58,410 bases of DNA from a bacterium (lineage in GTDB: Bacteria; Armatimonadota; Fimbriimonadia; Fimbriimonadales; Fimbriimonadaceae): the NCBI GenBank assembly GCA_013823945.1, contig PNMZ01000009.1, forward strand, positions 1 through 58,410, in the 5' to 3' direction. The notes beneath the pieces are model-generated. The model ran no database searches and had not been told where the DNA came from. It was given only the letters and a program-made list of their open reading frames with translations. This document shows, in pieces, positions 15,611-23,370 of this stretch (position 1 is its first letter; each line of letters begins with the position of its first letter). A program made the position numbers and the translations under genes.

Positions 15611-16147
15611 GTGAATCGGGCGGTGGTTGTGACGGGGGGGATTGCAAGTGGGAAGAGTACGGTTTGTGGGATGTTTGGGGAGTTGGGGTTGCGGGTGGGG
15701 AGTGCGGACGAGGTGGCGGGGGAGGTTTTTGGGGATGACCGGGTGCAAGAATTTTTGCGCAAGGAATTAGGTGAGGGTGATTTGCGGGAATTGGCGCGGG
15801 GGCGGATGGGGGATGTTGAGTTTCGGCGGCGATTGAATGGGTTGATGCATCCATTGATTTGGGCGCGGTTATGTGGTTTGGATGTTGATGTGATTGAGGT
15901 GCCTTTGTTGGTGGAGGCGGGTTTGGTGAGTGCGTTTGGTCGGGTTTTGGTCTGTGAGTGTCCGGTGGAAGTTGTTCTGGAGCGGCTTGTGAAGCGGCTG
16001 GGTGACGGTGAGGTTGCGAAGCGGTTGGTGGGTTCTCAGGTGGGGATTGGGGTTCGGCGTGTATTTGGTGATGAAGTTATCCGAACCGATGAGGGGATGG
16101 ATTCCGTCCGTACTGTGGTTCGAACTCTTGCGAATCTCTGGTTTTGA
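15611..16147 (+). CDS. coaE: Dephospho-CoA kinase
   Basis: CoaE phosphorylates the 3'-hydroxyl of dephospho-CoA, the last step of coenzyme A synthesis, in the cytosol. 'VTGGIASGKST' near the N-terminus is the P-loop with the family's extra Gly. 'IEVPLLVEAG' corresponds to the conserved 'VPLLFE' substrate loop, and the adjacent Cys-rich strand is normal. At 178 residues it is slightly shorter than the usual 195-205; the shortening lies in the central CoA-binding lid. The start is GTG 15611, positioned by the TATAAT just in front of it. Confidence 0.9.
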   Translation: MNRAVVVTGGIASGKSTVCGMFGELGLRVGSADEVAGEVFGDDRVQEFLRKELGEGDLRELARGRMGDVEFRRRLNGLMHPLIWARLCGLDVDVIEVPLLVEAGLVSAFGRVLVCECPVEVVLERLVKRLGDGEVAKRLVGSQVGIGVRRVFGDEVIRTDEGMDSVRTVVRTLANLWF

Positions 16148-16200
16148 CGGAAATTTTACGATTCCCTGATGAATTGGTGGATTTTTTGCAGGGTAAGCCG

Positions 16201-16209
16201 TGCTATACT
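16201..16209 (+). promoter_or_regulatory. Extended -10 promoter for the envelope gene cluster
   Basis: TGCTATACT is an extended -10 element (TGN plus TATACT) about 190 bases before the GTG of the CsgG-like gene. The long leader after it contains a partial inverted repeat (TTTTGCG near 16252 and CGCGCAAA near 16267). I cannot match the leader to a known riboswitch. No good -35 is visible, which suits an extended -10 promoter. Confidence 0.4.
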
Positions 16210-16401
16210 CGCCGGGAGTTGATGCGTTGACTGGTTGCATTGCCGCTAATTTTGCGTGTTTGTTCGCGCAAATTGGTTGCGTTGTGGCGGTTGCATCGGC
16301 TAAGATTGGGCTATGGCCCACGAAAGCGGACTCATGGGACGAGCCGGTTTTGGGAACGTGAACATGCGAAAGACGAAGTTGAACGAGGAGGACGCGTCAC
16401 A

Positions 16402-18333
16402 GTGAAACTGTTAACGAAGTCTCGATTGGGCGGGCGCATTGCCCGCATGGGTGCCCTTTTGGTGGCAGCCGCGACCTTTGGATTAGTCGTTCCGGCGACG
16501 GCCCAGATTCAGCAAACGGATCGCTATGCGGTGACCGATTTTGCGGTGAAGGTGCCGAATGCGGACGTTGATCTTGGAGTGGAGGCTCGCGATAAAGTTC
16601 GCGATTCCTTATCTCAAGTATTTGGGCGGAATCGTGAGACGGTTCCGACGGATCAAGTCACTCGTGCGATGCGCGATTTGGGTTTGATGCCGCCTGTAAC
16701 CCGTGCAGCAGATTTGTTGCGTTTGGGTGATGCGGTTGATGCTCAATATGTTGTGACGGGTGAAGTTGCAAACTGGCGGATCGTAGAGGTCAGCGGTGGG
16801 CGACAGGCACAAGTTTTGATGGTTGTTCAAGTCCGCAACGTATCCGGCGGTGTTCCGGTGAATGCGGCGGTAGCAACGGGTAAATCTGCTCCCCGAGCGG
16901 GCGACACGAGCGACGCAACGTTGCTTGCTGATGCTTTGACGGATGGTGCTTTCCAGGTCGTGAACGACATGGAAGGAAAGATTTTGCCGAAAGCGACGGT
17001 TTTGAATACAACTGACTCGCGAATTCTGTTGAACCAAGGGGCTCGATCGGGCATGAAAGAAGGGATGAAGGTCATCTTCTTGCGCGGTACTGAGCAGGTT
17101 GCCGAAGGGGTTGTCAACAGTGTTGATGCTGATTCTGCCTGGGTTCGGGTTACGCGACAGGTGAAGGGTGTTCGACCTGGTGATTCCACTCAGACCATTG
17201 TTGATGTTCCGGTTTTGGCCGCGAATCCATGGGGTGGAGACGGTGCGCCGAAAACGCGGGCATCGCGATCTTCTGGTGGAAATCAGGCTCTGTTCTCTTT
17301 GTTGCTCCTCTTGGTTATCTTGGGCTTCTTGTTCCTTGGTGGTCGTGGAAGCAGCAATGAGGTTGTTGGCAATGTCAAGGCTGAGGCAACAACTCCTTCG
17401 ATTTCACCGGGTGTCCGAGTGAGTTGGACTCTCGACGCATTTGCACGAGGGAATAACGAAGGTCCGTATCGCTGGCAAGTTTGGCGACAGGGTGTCAATA
17501 CGAATCCGGTTGCGGTTGCTTTGGCTCCGGCAAGCTTTGTGATTGACGATACGCTCGGGACATTTGCTCCGGCTTCCGGCGACCAATGGGATGACTTTGG
17601 TGGCATTTCGGGTGGTAACAGTTGTATCAATGAAGCACCTCCGGGTGGTGATGATCCGGCAGCGGCACCGCTTGCGATTGGTGTTCCTCAGCGATACAGC
17701 GTAGAAATGGTTTACCGAGTTGATCCGAACTCCTTGCCGTTCCCTCCTAATGGAGGCGGTGGAGGTGGCGGTACTACGGGTACGACAGGAACAACTGGTG
17801 GTACGGGTACGACCGGTGGAACTGGAACGACTGGTGGTACTGGTACGACTGGTGGTACAGGTACGACTGGTGGAACTGGTACGACTGGTGGAACTGGAAC
17901 GACTGGTGGTGGCGGAGCGCAGTATTGCTACTTCGTTTCCGTTCGAGTTCCGGCTTCTGGTCAAGCAACTCCGCTTAACAGACCACAGCTTACGGCACCT
18001 ACTGATGGAGCGAACGACACAGGTAACACTGTATTCTCCTTCCAGTCGGTTCGAGGGCTTGATCCTTCGGTGCCGTTGGAGTATGCAGTCCAGCTGTCTC
18101 CTGATCCAGTATTTGGTGGTCAGTCGGTGACTCTTGGTGAGTTCATTGATACGGCAACTCCGAATGCGCAGGCTTTGGCGACTCAGCCAGTAGCTACGGG
18201 TACGTTGTTCCCGGCCGCAACGACTGTGTATTGGCGCATCGGTGTCCGCAACGTCCAAGACGTTCCGGGTCCGGTTGCAGATAGTTCCGGCAAGCGCTAC
18301 ATTTGGAGTGGTGCGCGCCGCATCACGCGATAA
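16402..18333 (+). CDS. Secreted CsgG-like protein with membrane segment and Thr-Gly repeat linker
   Basis: The start is the GTG at 16402 behind GGAGG, which places a clear signal peptide at residues 1-35 (cleavage near 'ATAQ'). Residues about 38-180 resemble the CsgG/FlgT-type fold ('YAVTDFAVKVPN' to 'VDAQYVVTGEV'). A small domain with 'GARSGMKEGMKVIFLR', as in FlgT C-termini, comes next. A single membrane segment lies near 294-314, then a fibronectin-like domain, a TGTTGG-repeat linker at about 455-503 and a last beta-rich domain. It probably links a membrane complex to the cell surface; no known function is assigned. It is first in a run of four envelope genes. Confidence 0.7.
   Translation: MKLLTKSRLGGRIARMGALLVAAATFGLVVPATAQIQQTDRYAVTDFAVKVPNADVDLGVEARDKVRDSLSQVFGRNRETVPTDQVTRAMRDLGLMPPVTRAADLLRLGDAVDAQYVVTGEVANWRIVEVSGGRQAQVLMVVQVRNVSGGVPVNAAVATGKSAPRAGDTSDATLLADALTDGAFQVVNDMEGKILPKATVLNTTDSRILLNQGARSGMKEGMKVIFLRGTEQVAEGVVNSVDADSAWVRVTRQVKGVRPGDSTQTIVDVPVLAANPWGGDGAPKTRASRSSGGNQALFSLLLLLVILGFLFLGGRGSSNEVVGNVKAEATTPSISPGVRVSWTLDAFARGNNEGPYRWQVWRQGVNTNPVAVALAPASFVIDDTLGTFAPASGDQWDDFGGISGGNSCINEAPPGGDDPAAAPLAIGVPQRYSVEMVYRVDPNSLPFPPNGGGGGGGTTGTTGTTGGTGTTGGTGTTGGTGTTGGTGTTGGTGTTGGTGTTGGGGAQYCYFVSVRVPASGQATPLNRPQLTAPTDGANDTGNTVFSFQSVRGLDPSVPLEYAVQLSPDPVFGGQSVTLGEFIDTATPNAQALATQPVATGTLFPAATTVYWRIGVRNVQDVPGPVADSSGKRYIWSGARRITR
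17766..17915 (+). repeat. 18-base tandem repeat coding for Thr-Gly linker
   Basis: About seven tandem copies of an 18-base unit of the form GGAACTGGTACGACTGGT encode the hexapeptide TGTTGG. Third positions vary between copies. The unit is a multiple of three, so gain or loss of copies would change linker length without breaking the frame. It is a coding minisatellite, not a CRISPR array. Confidence 0.9.
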
Positions 18334-18367
18334 AGGGAACGAAACACGTTCCTCCTTACGTCCCACA

Positions 18368-18398
18368 TGTGGGCTGGACTGGTGAAGTCTGGCCCACA
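18368..18398 (+). other. Strong intercistronic stem-loop before the FlgD-Ig protein gene
   Basis: TGTGGGCTGGACT pairs with AGTCTGGCCCACA over 13 base pairs (two G-U wobbles) around a GGTGA loop, ending 25 bases before the next ATG. No T-run follows, so it is not an intrinsic terminator. An overlapping palindrome CCCACATGTGGG offers an alternative fold. It could protect or process the mRNA or control translation of the downstream gene. Confidence 0.5.
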
Positions 18399-18423
18399 CC
18401 CTGAAAGAGAAAAGAAATTTGCC

Positions 18424-21237
18424 ATGAAGAAGAATTTTCGAAGCGCACTGACACTCGGTTTAGCCGCCTTTTCTGCGGCTGCCATGGCCCAGGGGTCATG
18501 GTCTTTTGAGTGCATCGACCCTGCAAATACGGCCCCGTTTTCAACGGATTGGGGTCAAAGCGCATTTGGCACCGATTTAATCGGCGTTGCTTGTGGTGTC
18601 CAGGGGACGGTAACGCATGGTATTGCCGATGCATTCCTTTGCCGACCTGGTTCCAACACGCTTGATGCCGCAGGGCGGTTTGCTTTCGGCGTCTTTGGGG
18701 GCGGATCGGTTCAATCAACCTTTGATGACGGAATGGCCTATACAATGGGGTGGGATCCAACTCCTGCGCCGTTCAATGCTTCTGAGCCAGCTGGTGACTA
18801 TAACTATGCTTTGATCACCGGGCCGGATGGGGATATTGGAACGGCAGAACTTTTTGGTGGCGACGGCGTTGGATTTTTCCGTCCGGCTTCAGACCGGAAG
18901 GCGTTGATCACTTCTGCAGTGGCAGCTGGTCAAGTTCAGGTTGAGGTTCGGGTTGCGGCAGACGCAGTTCGAATGCGCTGGACGCTCGTTGACACAGCGG
19001 GTACTGGTGGTTTTGGCGTTGTTTGGGTGATGGCTCCATGGATGCGCATTGGTGGCGTGGACTATCAAGGATTCAATCAGTCAAACTCGGCTGGTGTTCC
19101 TTCGGCGACGGGTAACGCTCGATTTGTTGATCGATACAGCGGTTTCATTGCCTTTGGTGAAGATCGACCGCTCCGAACCGAAAAGAAGCGTGAGATTACC
19201 GATCAAACTTTCCCCCAATACCTTCGCGTCATGTTTGGTCAATCGGATGCGTACGGGATGCGATTGGACAATACGGCCAACTCAAGTACGCCGGATGCAT
19301 CTTCTGCTAACTTCGTGAAAGTCGGCAACTGGCTTACTACTTCTGACGGTAACACGGTGCGTGTCCCACTTTTCGGCGACCCGACAGGTGGTCAACTTGA
19401 CGATAGCGACGCACTTTTGACAACTCCGGTCATCGTTCAGCGGTTCACTCCGGTGCAAACACTGAATGGTACGGCTCAGATCATCCATTACGTCCGCTCT
19501 ATTTGGAGCACCGGGTTTTACTTCGATCCGTACACAGCGATTCTTGATGCTCCTCGCGCCGTTCACTACAATGGTGCAGGCGGCGGTCAGACTCCTGATC
19601 CATTGATTTTCCGCATTTGGATTGACAACCAGTACGCAACCATTGATAAGGAAGTTGACTTGGTCAATGTTTCCGCTCAGATTAATTTGCCGGCTGGTTT
19701 GAGCCTCGCACCTGGTGAGCCGCAAACGAAGAACATTGCTCGCATTGCTACGAACGATATTGATAGTTTGGAATGGCGAGTGATTTCTGACGGTGAGACA
19801 TTTGGTGATTTGCCGGTCTCTGTTTCAATCTCAACAGTTCCTGGCCCGACTCGAGTTCTGTCCAGAACTGTACGTATCGCGGCCAATCCGGTGATTTCGT
19901 TCAACCAGGGCCCCAACATGGTTGCTTTGCCGTACTCGTTCGGTGACTCGAGCTTTGATGGCATCCTTGGATTGACTACGGGTGTTGATTACATCGCTTA
20001 TCAATGGGATGCGGCTCTTCGAGCTTATGTCCCGACGACGAGTGCTCAACGGGGCATTGGTTACTGGGTGATTCCTAATTCGGCTCAGCCGTCACTAGCA
20101 TTGCAGAATGCGCAGTTGCCAGCGGATCAAGGTGCCGGTGGGTTGCTTGTTAACCTCAAGCCAGGTTGGAACATGATTGGGAACCCATACAACTACGCGG
20201 TTCCTATTCGTCAGTTGCTTGGTGTACCGGAAGACAACAATACTGAAGCCCTAACCTGGGATGAGTTGGTTGTCCAACGGTTCATTTCTAGTACCTTGAC
20301 ATTCTTCCAACCAAATAACTCCTTGCCGGGTGGTGGAAGCTACGTTCTTCAACCGGATTCCGGTCAACTTGAGCCACATCGCGCTTATTGGATTTTTGTC
20401 AATGCGGCGAAAGACGTTCGATTGATTTGGCCGCCGCTCTTCCAAGAAGGACTGCCGAATTCAGGACGAAGCGTTGACAGCCAATTTGATCAGTCTGATC
20501 GCGAGTGGCGACTGCAACTCTCTGCTCGATCAAGCTCGGGTGTTGACAGCGAGAACTTCGTTGGTGTGATTTCGGATCGACGCAAGGCTGAGCTGGCAAA
20601 TGTTCGCAAAGCTCCGGAAGCACCAGGTTCCAAATTGGAAATGGCAGTCATCGCATCAGTTGATGGCCAACCCACTCGGATGGCACAGGCAGTTGCTGAC
20701 CGTGCTGGTCGCCAGGAGTACAAACTTGTTGTCAACAGCAAGGAAGCGGGCGATGTGACCATCACTTGGCCGAACCTGCCGAGTATTCCGCGGAACATGC
20801 GGGTGAAGCTTGACGATCCGGCAACGGGTACGAAGCGTGACTTGCGAGCCTCCAGTGGCTATACATTCCGAATGGATCAGCCGGGTACACGAGAGTTCAC
20901 ATTGACGGTTGAGAAGAGCGGTTCTTCCAGGCCGACGATTGGTAACGTGATCGTTGGAGCCGCCGGTCGAGACGCATCCAACAGTCCTATTACGATCAGC
21001 TACTCGCTCTCAACGGACGCTCTGGTTACGGTTCGCATCCTCTCGGGAACAGGTAAAGAAGTCTATACGGTGACTCGAAGCCGAAGCGATAGTGCCGGCG
21101 AGAACACCGCGACATGGACTCTAAAGGACAATGCCAATCGATCAGTTGCTCCGGGAACTTATTCGGTTGAAATCCTCGCTGAAACCCCGAACGGTGAGCG
21201 CGTGCGCAAGATCGTTCCGGTCAACGTCATCCGATAA
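18424..21237 (+). CDS. Large secreted surface protein with FlgD-like Ig C-terminal domain
   Basis: This 937-residue protein starts at the ATG after GAAAGAG and has a textbook signal peptide (cleavage after 'AAAMAQ', about residue 23). The bulk is beta-rich with no recognised enzyme motif. Residues about 500-680 contain two similar segments around 'GPNMVALPYSF' and 'GWNMIGNPYNYAVP', typical of a repeated beta-domain seen in secreted proteins with C-terminal sorting-type tails. The last about 90 residues match a FlgD-type Ig-like domain ('VTVRILSGTGKEVYTV', 'LKDNANRSVAPGTYSVEI'). It is likely a surface-layer or exported structural protein. It appears less G-skewed than most genes here, as highly expressed genes can be. 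A terminator follows the stop. Confidence 0.7.
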   Translation: MKKNFRSALTLGLAAFSAAAMAQGSWSFECIDPANTAPFSTDWGQSAFGTDLIGVACGVQGTVTHGIADAFLCRPGSNTLDAAGRFAFGVFGGGSVQSTFDDGMAYTMGWDPTPAPFNASEPAGDYNYALITGPDGDIGTAELFGGDGVGFFRPASDRKALITSAVAAGQVQVEVRVAADAVRMRWTLVDTAGTGGFGVVWVMAPWMRIGGVDYQGFNQSNSAGVPSATGNARFVDRYSGFIAFGEDRPLRTEKKREITDQTFPQYLRVMFGQSDAYGMRLDNTANSSTPDASSANFVKVGNWLTTSDGNTVRVPLFGDPTGGQLDDSDALLTTPVIVQRFTPVQTLNGTAQIIHYVRSIWSTGFYFDPYTAILDAPRAVHYNGAGGGQTPDPLIFRIWIDNQYATIDKEVDLVNVSAQINLPAGLSLAPGEPQTKNIARIATNDIDSLEWRVISDGETFGDLPVSVSISTVPGPTRVLSRTVRIAANPVISFNQGPNMVALPYSFGDSSFDGILGLTTGVDYIAYQWDAALRAYVPTTSAQRGIGYWVIPNSAQPSLALQNAQLPADQGAGGLLVNLKPGWNMIGNPYNYAVPIRQLLGVPEDNNTEALTWDELVVQRFISSTLTFFQPNNSLPGGGSYVLQPDSGQLEPHRAYWIFVNAAKDVRLIWPPLFQEGLPNSGRSVDSQFDQSDREWRLQLSARSSSGVDSENFVGVISDRRKAELANVRKAPEAPGSKLEMAVIASVDGQPTRMAQAVADRAGRQEYKLVVNSKEAGDVTITWPNLPSIPRNMRVKLDDPATGTKRDLRASSGYTFRMDQPGTREFTLTVEKSGSSRPTIGNVIVGAAGRDASNSPITISYSLSTDALVTVRILSGTGKEVYTVTRSRSDSAGENTATWTLKDNANRSVAPGTYSVEILAETPNGERVRKIVPVNVIR

Positions 21238-21259
21238 TTCGGAGAAAAAAAGACAATGA

Positions 21260-21305
21260 AGCGGAAGTCAGTTCATAATGAGCTGACTTCCGCATTTTTA
21301 TGCGG
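21260..21305 (+). terminator. Rho-independent terminator after the FlgD-Ig protein gene
   Basis: GCGGAAGTCAG and CTGACTTCCGC form a perfect 11-base-pair stem with an 11-base loop, followed by ATTTTTATG. It lies 22 bases after the stop. It covers an in-frame ATG at 21256 that might be taken as the start of the next gene, so that gene more probably begins at 21331. Confidence 0.85.
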
Positions 21306-21330
21306 TTTGGATCGTCTGTTCAGTGAGGGT

Positions 21331-23370
21331 ATGAAACGACTTGTGAATTCAAGTGGGGTGATTCGGTTTGTTCTTATGGGCATGCTCATGATCTTTGGGG
21401 CTATGAGCTTTGGGCAAAACGGAACTATTCAATTGGAGTCATATCCATCCATGGTTGTGGCGGACGGGCGGAGTACGGTCACGATTACGGCGCAGATCCG
21501 GGATAGCTCCGGGAATTTCGTTCCGGATGGAACTCAGGTTGTTTTTGACACCAATTTAGGTTCGTTCCGGGAGAAGATTGTCGAGACAGCAAACGGGTTT
21601 GCCCGGGCGATTCTTGTTGCGGGGGATATTCCAGGTGGCGCTCGGATCAGAGCTTCGGCTTTGAGGTTTAGCGCAGGGGCGGACATCGATGTTGAGTTTG
21701 TCGCCGATCGCTCGCTGCTGAGTTCGGCTCAGGATTACATTGAAGTTGTGGGGAGTGAGACGCTCTGGTACAGCGTTCAAGATCGGGTTTTGGAAGCTAC
21801 AGGCGCGATGCGTGGGGGTGTAGTTCGGTTCCAGAATATTGAGATTTCGGCGAACGACTTGCAGGTTCAGGTTCAGACCTACGAAGTAAGGGCTCGGGGG
21901 GCGAAGCTCAAGATCGGGGACTGGGAACAGGAATTTGAATCGTTGTTTTTCCGACTGAACAAAAAGGATGGTTATGGAACGGCAACGGTATGGCTGGGGG
22001 AAGACGGCGAGACGGTTTATGGCGGGTCGACTCAAGGGAACGTAATTGATCCAGAGACAGGAGCTGCGATTGCGACACGGCCGTATTTTGGGATGATCGA
22101 GGTTGGTAACCGCCGGATCAGTTTGCCCAAAGCGTATGTTGATCCTCGGAGCCTTCGCTTTACGACGATTTCAGATTCTGTTTCCATGATTTCGGCGAAA
22201 AAAGCAGTTGCTTATCCTCGTAAGGAAGTGCAATTCCACAAGGCTGATGTTCGAATGGCAGGTCAGACGATCATGCAAGTTCCGCTATTTAGCGTGAGTG
22301 TGAACACGGCATCACCAGTGATTACGGAACAGTGGGTGAATGTTTCAAACAACAACTTTGCATTGAATTACCCGTATTACCTGTCTTTGAAACCCGGGGA
22401 AACGAGTGCTCTCCGGTTCCGATATGGCGCAAACTATGGGACGGGAACTGGGGCCGGGGGCGGAACTTTTGTTGACTACGAACTCAATTGGAATAAGGGA
22501 CGGAATTTTGATGGCGGTTTGAATATTGGGGGAATTGGTCGGGATGACTGGGGGGCTTCGCTCCGGCAGACTTGGCGGAATGACGACTCGACAACGCTTT
22601 CAATGGCGGTCGATTTCCCTGCGCACAAAAGTATGTTTGCGACGGGGAATTTGAGTCGCCAATTCGACGGCTTTTCGGCGAACATTCAGAGTACGTACGG
22701 TCAGTCTTTGCAGGGTACGGATTACCGAACGGATTCGACTCAATTTGTGATTGAGAAGGATCCGATTAAATCGCTGTTTTTGCCGGGCAGAATTTACTTG
22801 GGGGTGACAGCGCGGGGGTCATCTCTTGAGACGGCTACTACCCGCAATTACCAACAGAGTGCGGGGGTTCGGATGCGTTTTGTCGGTCAACCGTACCGGA
22901 TGGGAACCAGTTTGTTCAACTATTCTTATTCGCTGGAGCAGGTTTCAGGTCATAACGTGCGGCAAGGATTGGTTCAAGTAGGGACATTGAACTTGGGAAT
23001 GAATCCGGCACCGGGGGCATATTTGAATTTGGGATACGAATATTTGGACGATGGATTTGCTTCTGATTTGATCGGAAGACACAAGTTGACGCTTGACGGA
23101 TTTTGGAACACGGGGAATTTTGGGATCAACGCTTATTTATTGCAGAGTTTGGACGCAGATCGTATGAGTGCGAACGCCCGTTTGAGGTACAAATTGGGGC
23201 CGTTGTGGCGCGTTCAATACGGTTATTACTTCGATCAATTCGGAGTTGATTCGTTCTTGGATCAGTCGTATATCTTGAGTTACCGGCTTGGTTTCCGAGA
23301 GATTGGCCTGAGCTATTCGCACCGCACGAAGAGATTGGGCATTGAGATTTTGGGCACGAGTATCGATTAG
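21331..23370 (+). CDS. Outer-membrane beta-barrel protein with Big_1 and LptA-like domains
   Basis: From ATG 21331 the 679-residue protein begins with a good signal peptide (1-28). Next comes a bacterial Ig-like Big_1 (invasin-type) domain at about 30-125 ('VVADGRSTVTITAQIRD'). Residues about 135-235 resemble LptA/OstA strands ('VLEATGAMRGGVV', 'ISANDLQVQ'). Residues about 370-679 are alternating amphipathic strands ending in an aromatic-rich terminus, like an LptD-type barrel. This order is unusual. It may be an LptD-like transporter, an adhesin barrel, or a secretion pore for its neighbours. The longer start at 21256 has a GGAGA before it but lies inside the terminator hairpin and would give an abnormally long signal region. 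Confidence 0.72.
   Translation: MKRLVNSSGVIRFVLMGMLMIFGAMSFGQNGTIQLESYPSMVVADGRSTVTITAQIRDSSGNFVPDGTQVVFDTNLGSFREKIVETANGFARAILVAGDIPGGARIRASALRFSAGADIDVEFVADRSLLSSAQDYIEVVGSETLWYSVQDRVLEATGAMRGGVVRFQNIEISANDLQVQVQTYEVRARGAKLKIGDWEQEFESLFFRLNKKDGYGTATVWLGEDGETVYGGSTQGNVIDPETGAAIATRPYFGMIEVGNRRISLPKAYVDPRSLRFTTISDSVSMISAKKAVAYPRKEVQFHKADVRMAGQTIMQVPLFSVSVNTASPVITEQWVNVSNNNFALNYPYYLSLKPGETSALRFRYGANYGTGTGAGGGTFVDYELNWNKGRNFDGGLNIGGIGRDDWGASLRQTWRNDDSTTLSMAVDFPAHKSMFATGNLSRQFDGFSANIQSTYGQSLQGTDYRTDSTQFVIEKDPIKSLFLPGRIYLGVTARGSSLETATTRNYQQSAGVRMRFVGQPYRMGTSLFNYSYSLEQVSGHNVRQGLVQVGTLNLGMNPAPGAYLNLGYEYLDDGFASDLIGRHKLTLDGFWNTGNFGINAYLLQSLDADRMSANARLRYKLGPLWRVQYGYYFDQFGVDSFLDQSYILSYRLGFREIGLSYSHRTKRLGIEILGTSID

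Noticed and set aside
15549..15854. Pro-rich minus-strand frame opposite coaE
   Set aside because: Shadow of the G-rich coding strand of coaE.
16210..16401. Possible riboswitch in the long leader of the CsgG-like gene
   Set aside because: Only a partial inverted repeat is visible; it matches no known riboswitch core and has no terminator.
17766..17915. Regular 18-base repeats resembling a CRISPR array
   Set aside because: The repeats are contiguous with no spacers, lie inside a coding frame and encode a Thr-Gly linker.
17404..18399. Minus-strand frame of 331 codons opposite the CsgG-like gene
   Set aside because: Low-complexity Arg/Thr/Ser sequence created by the repeat on the opposite strand.
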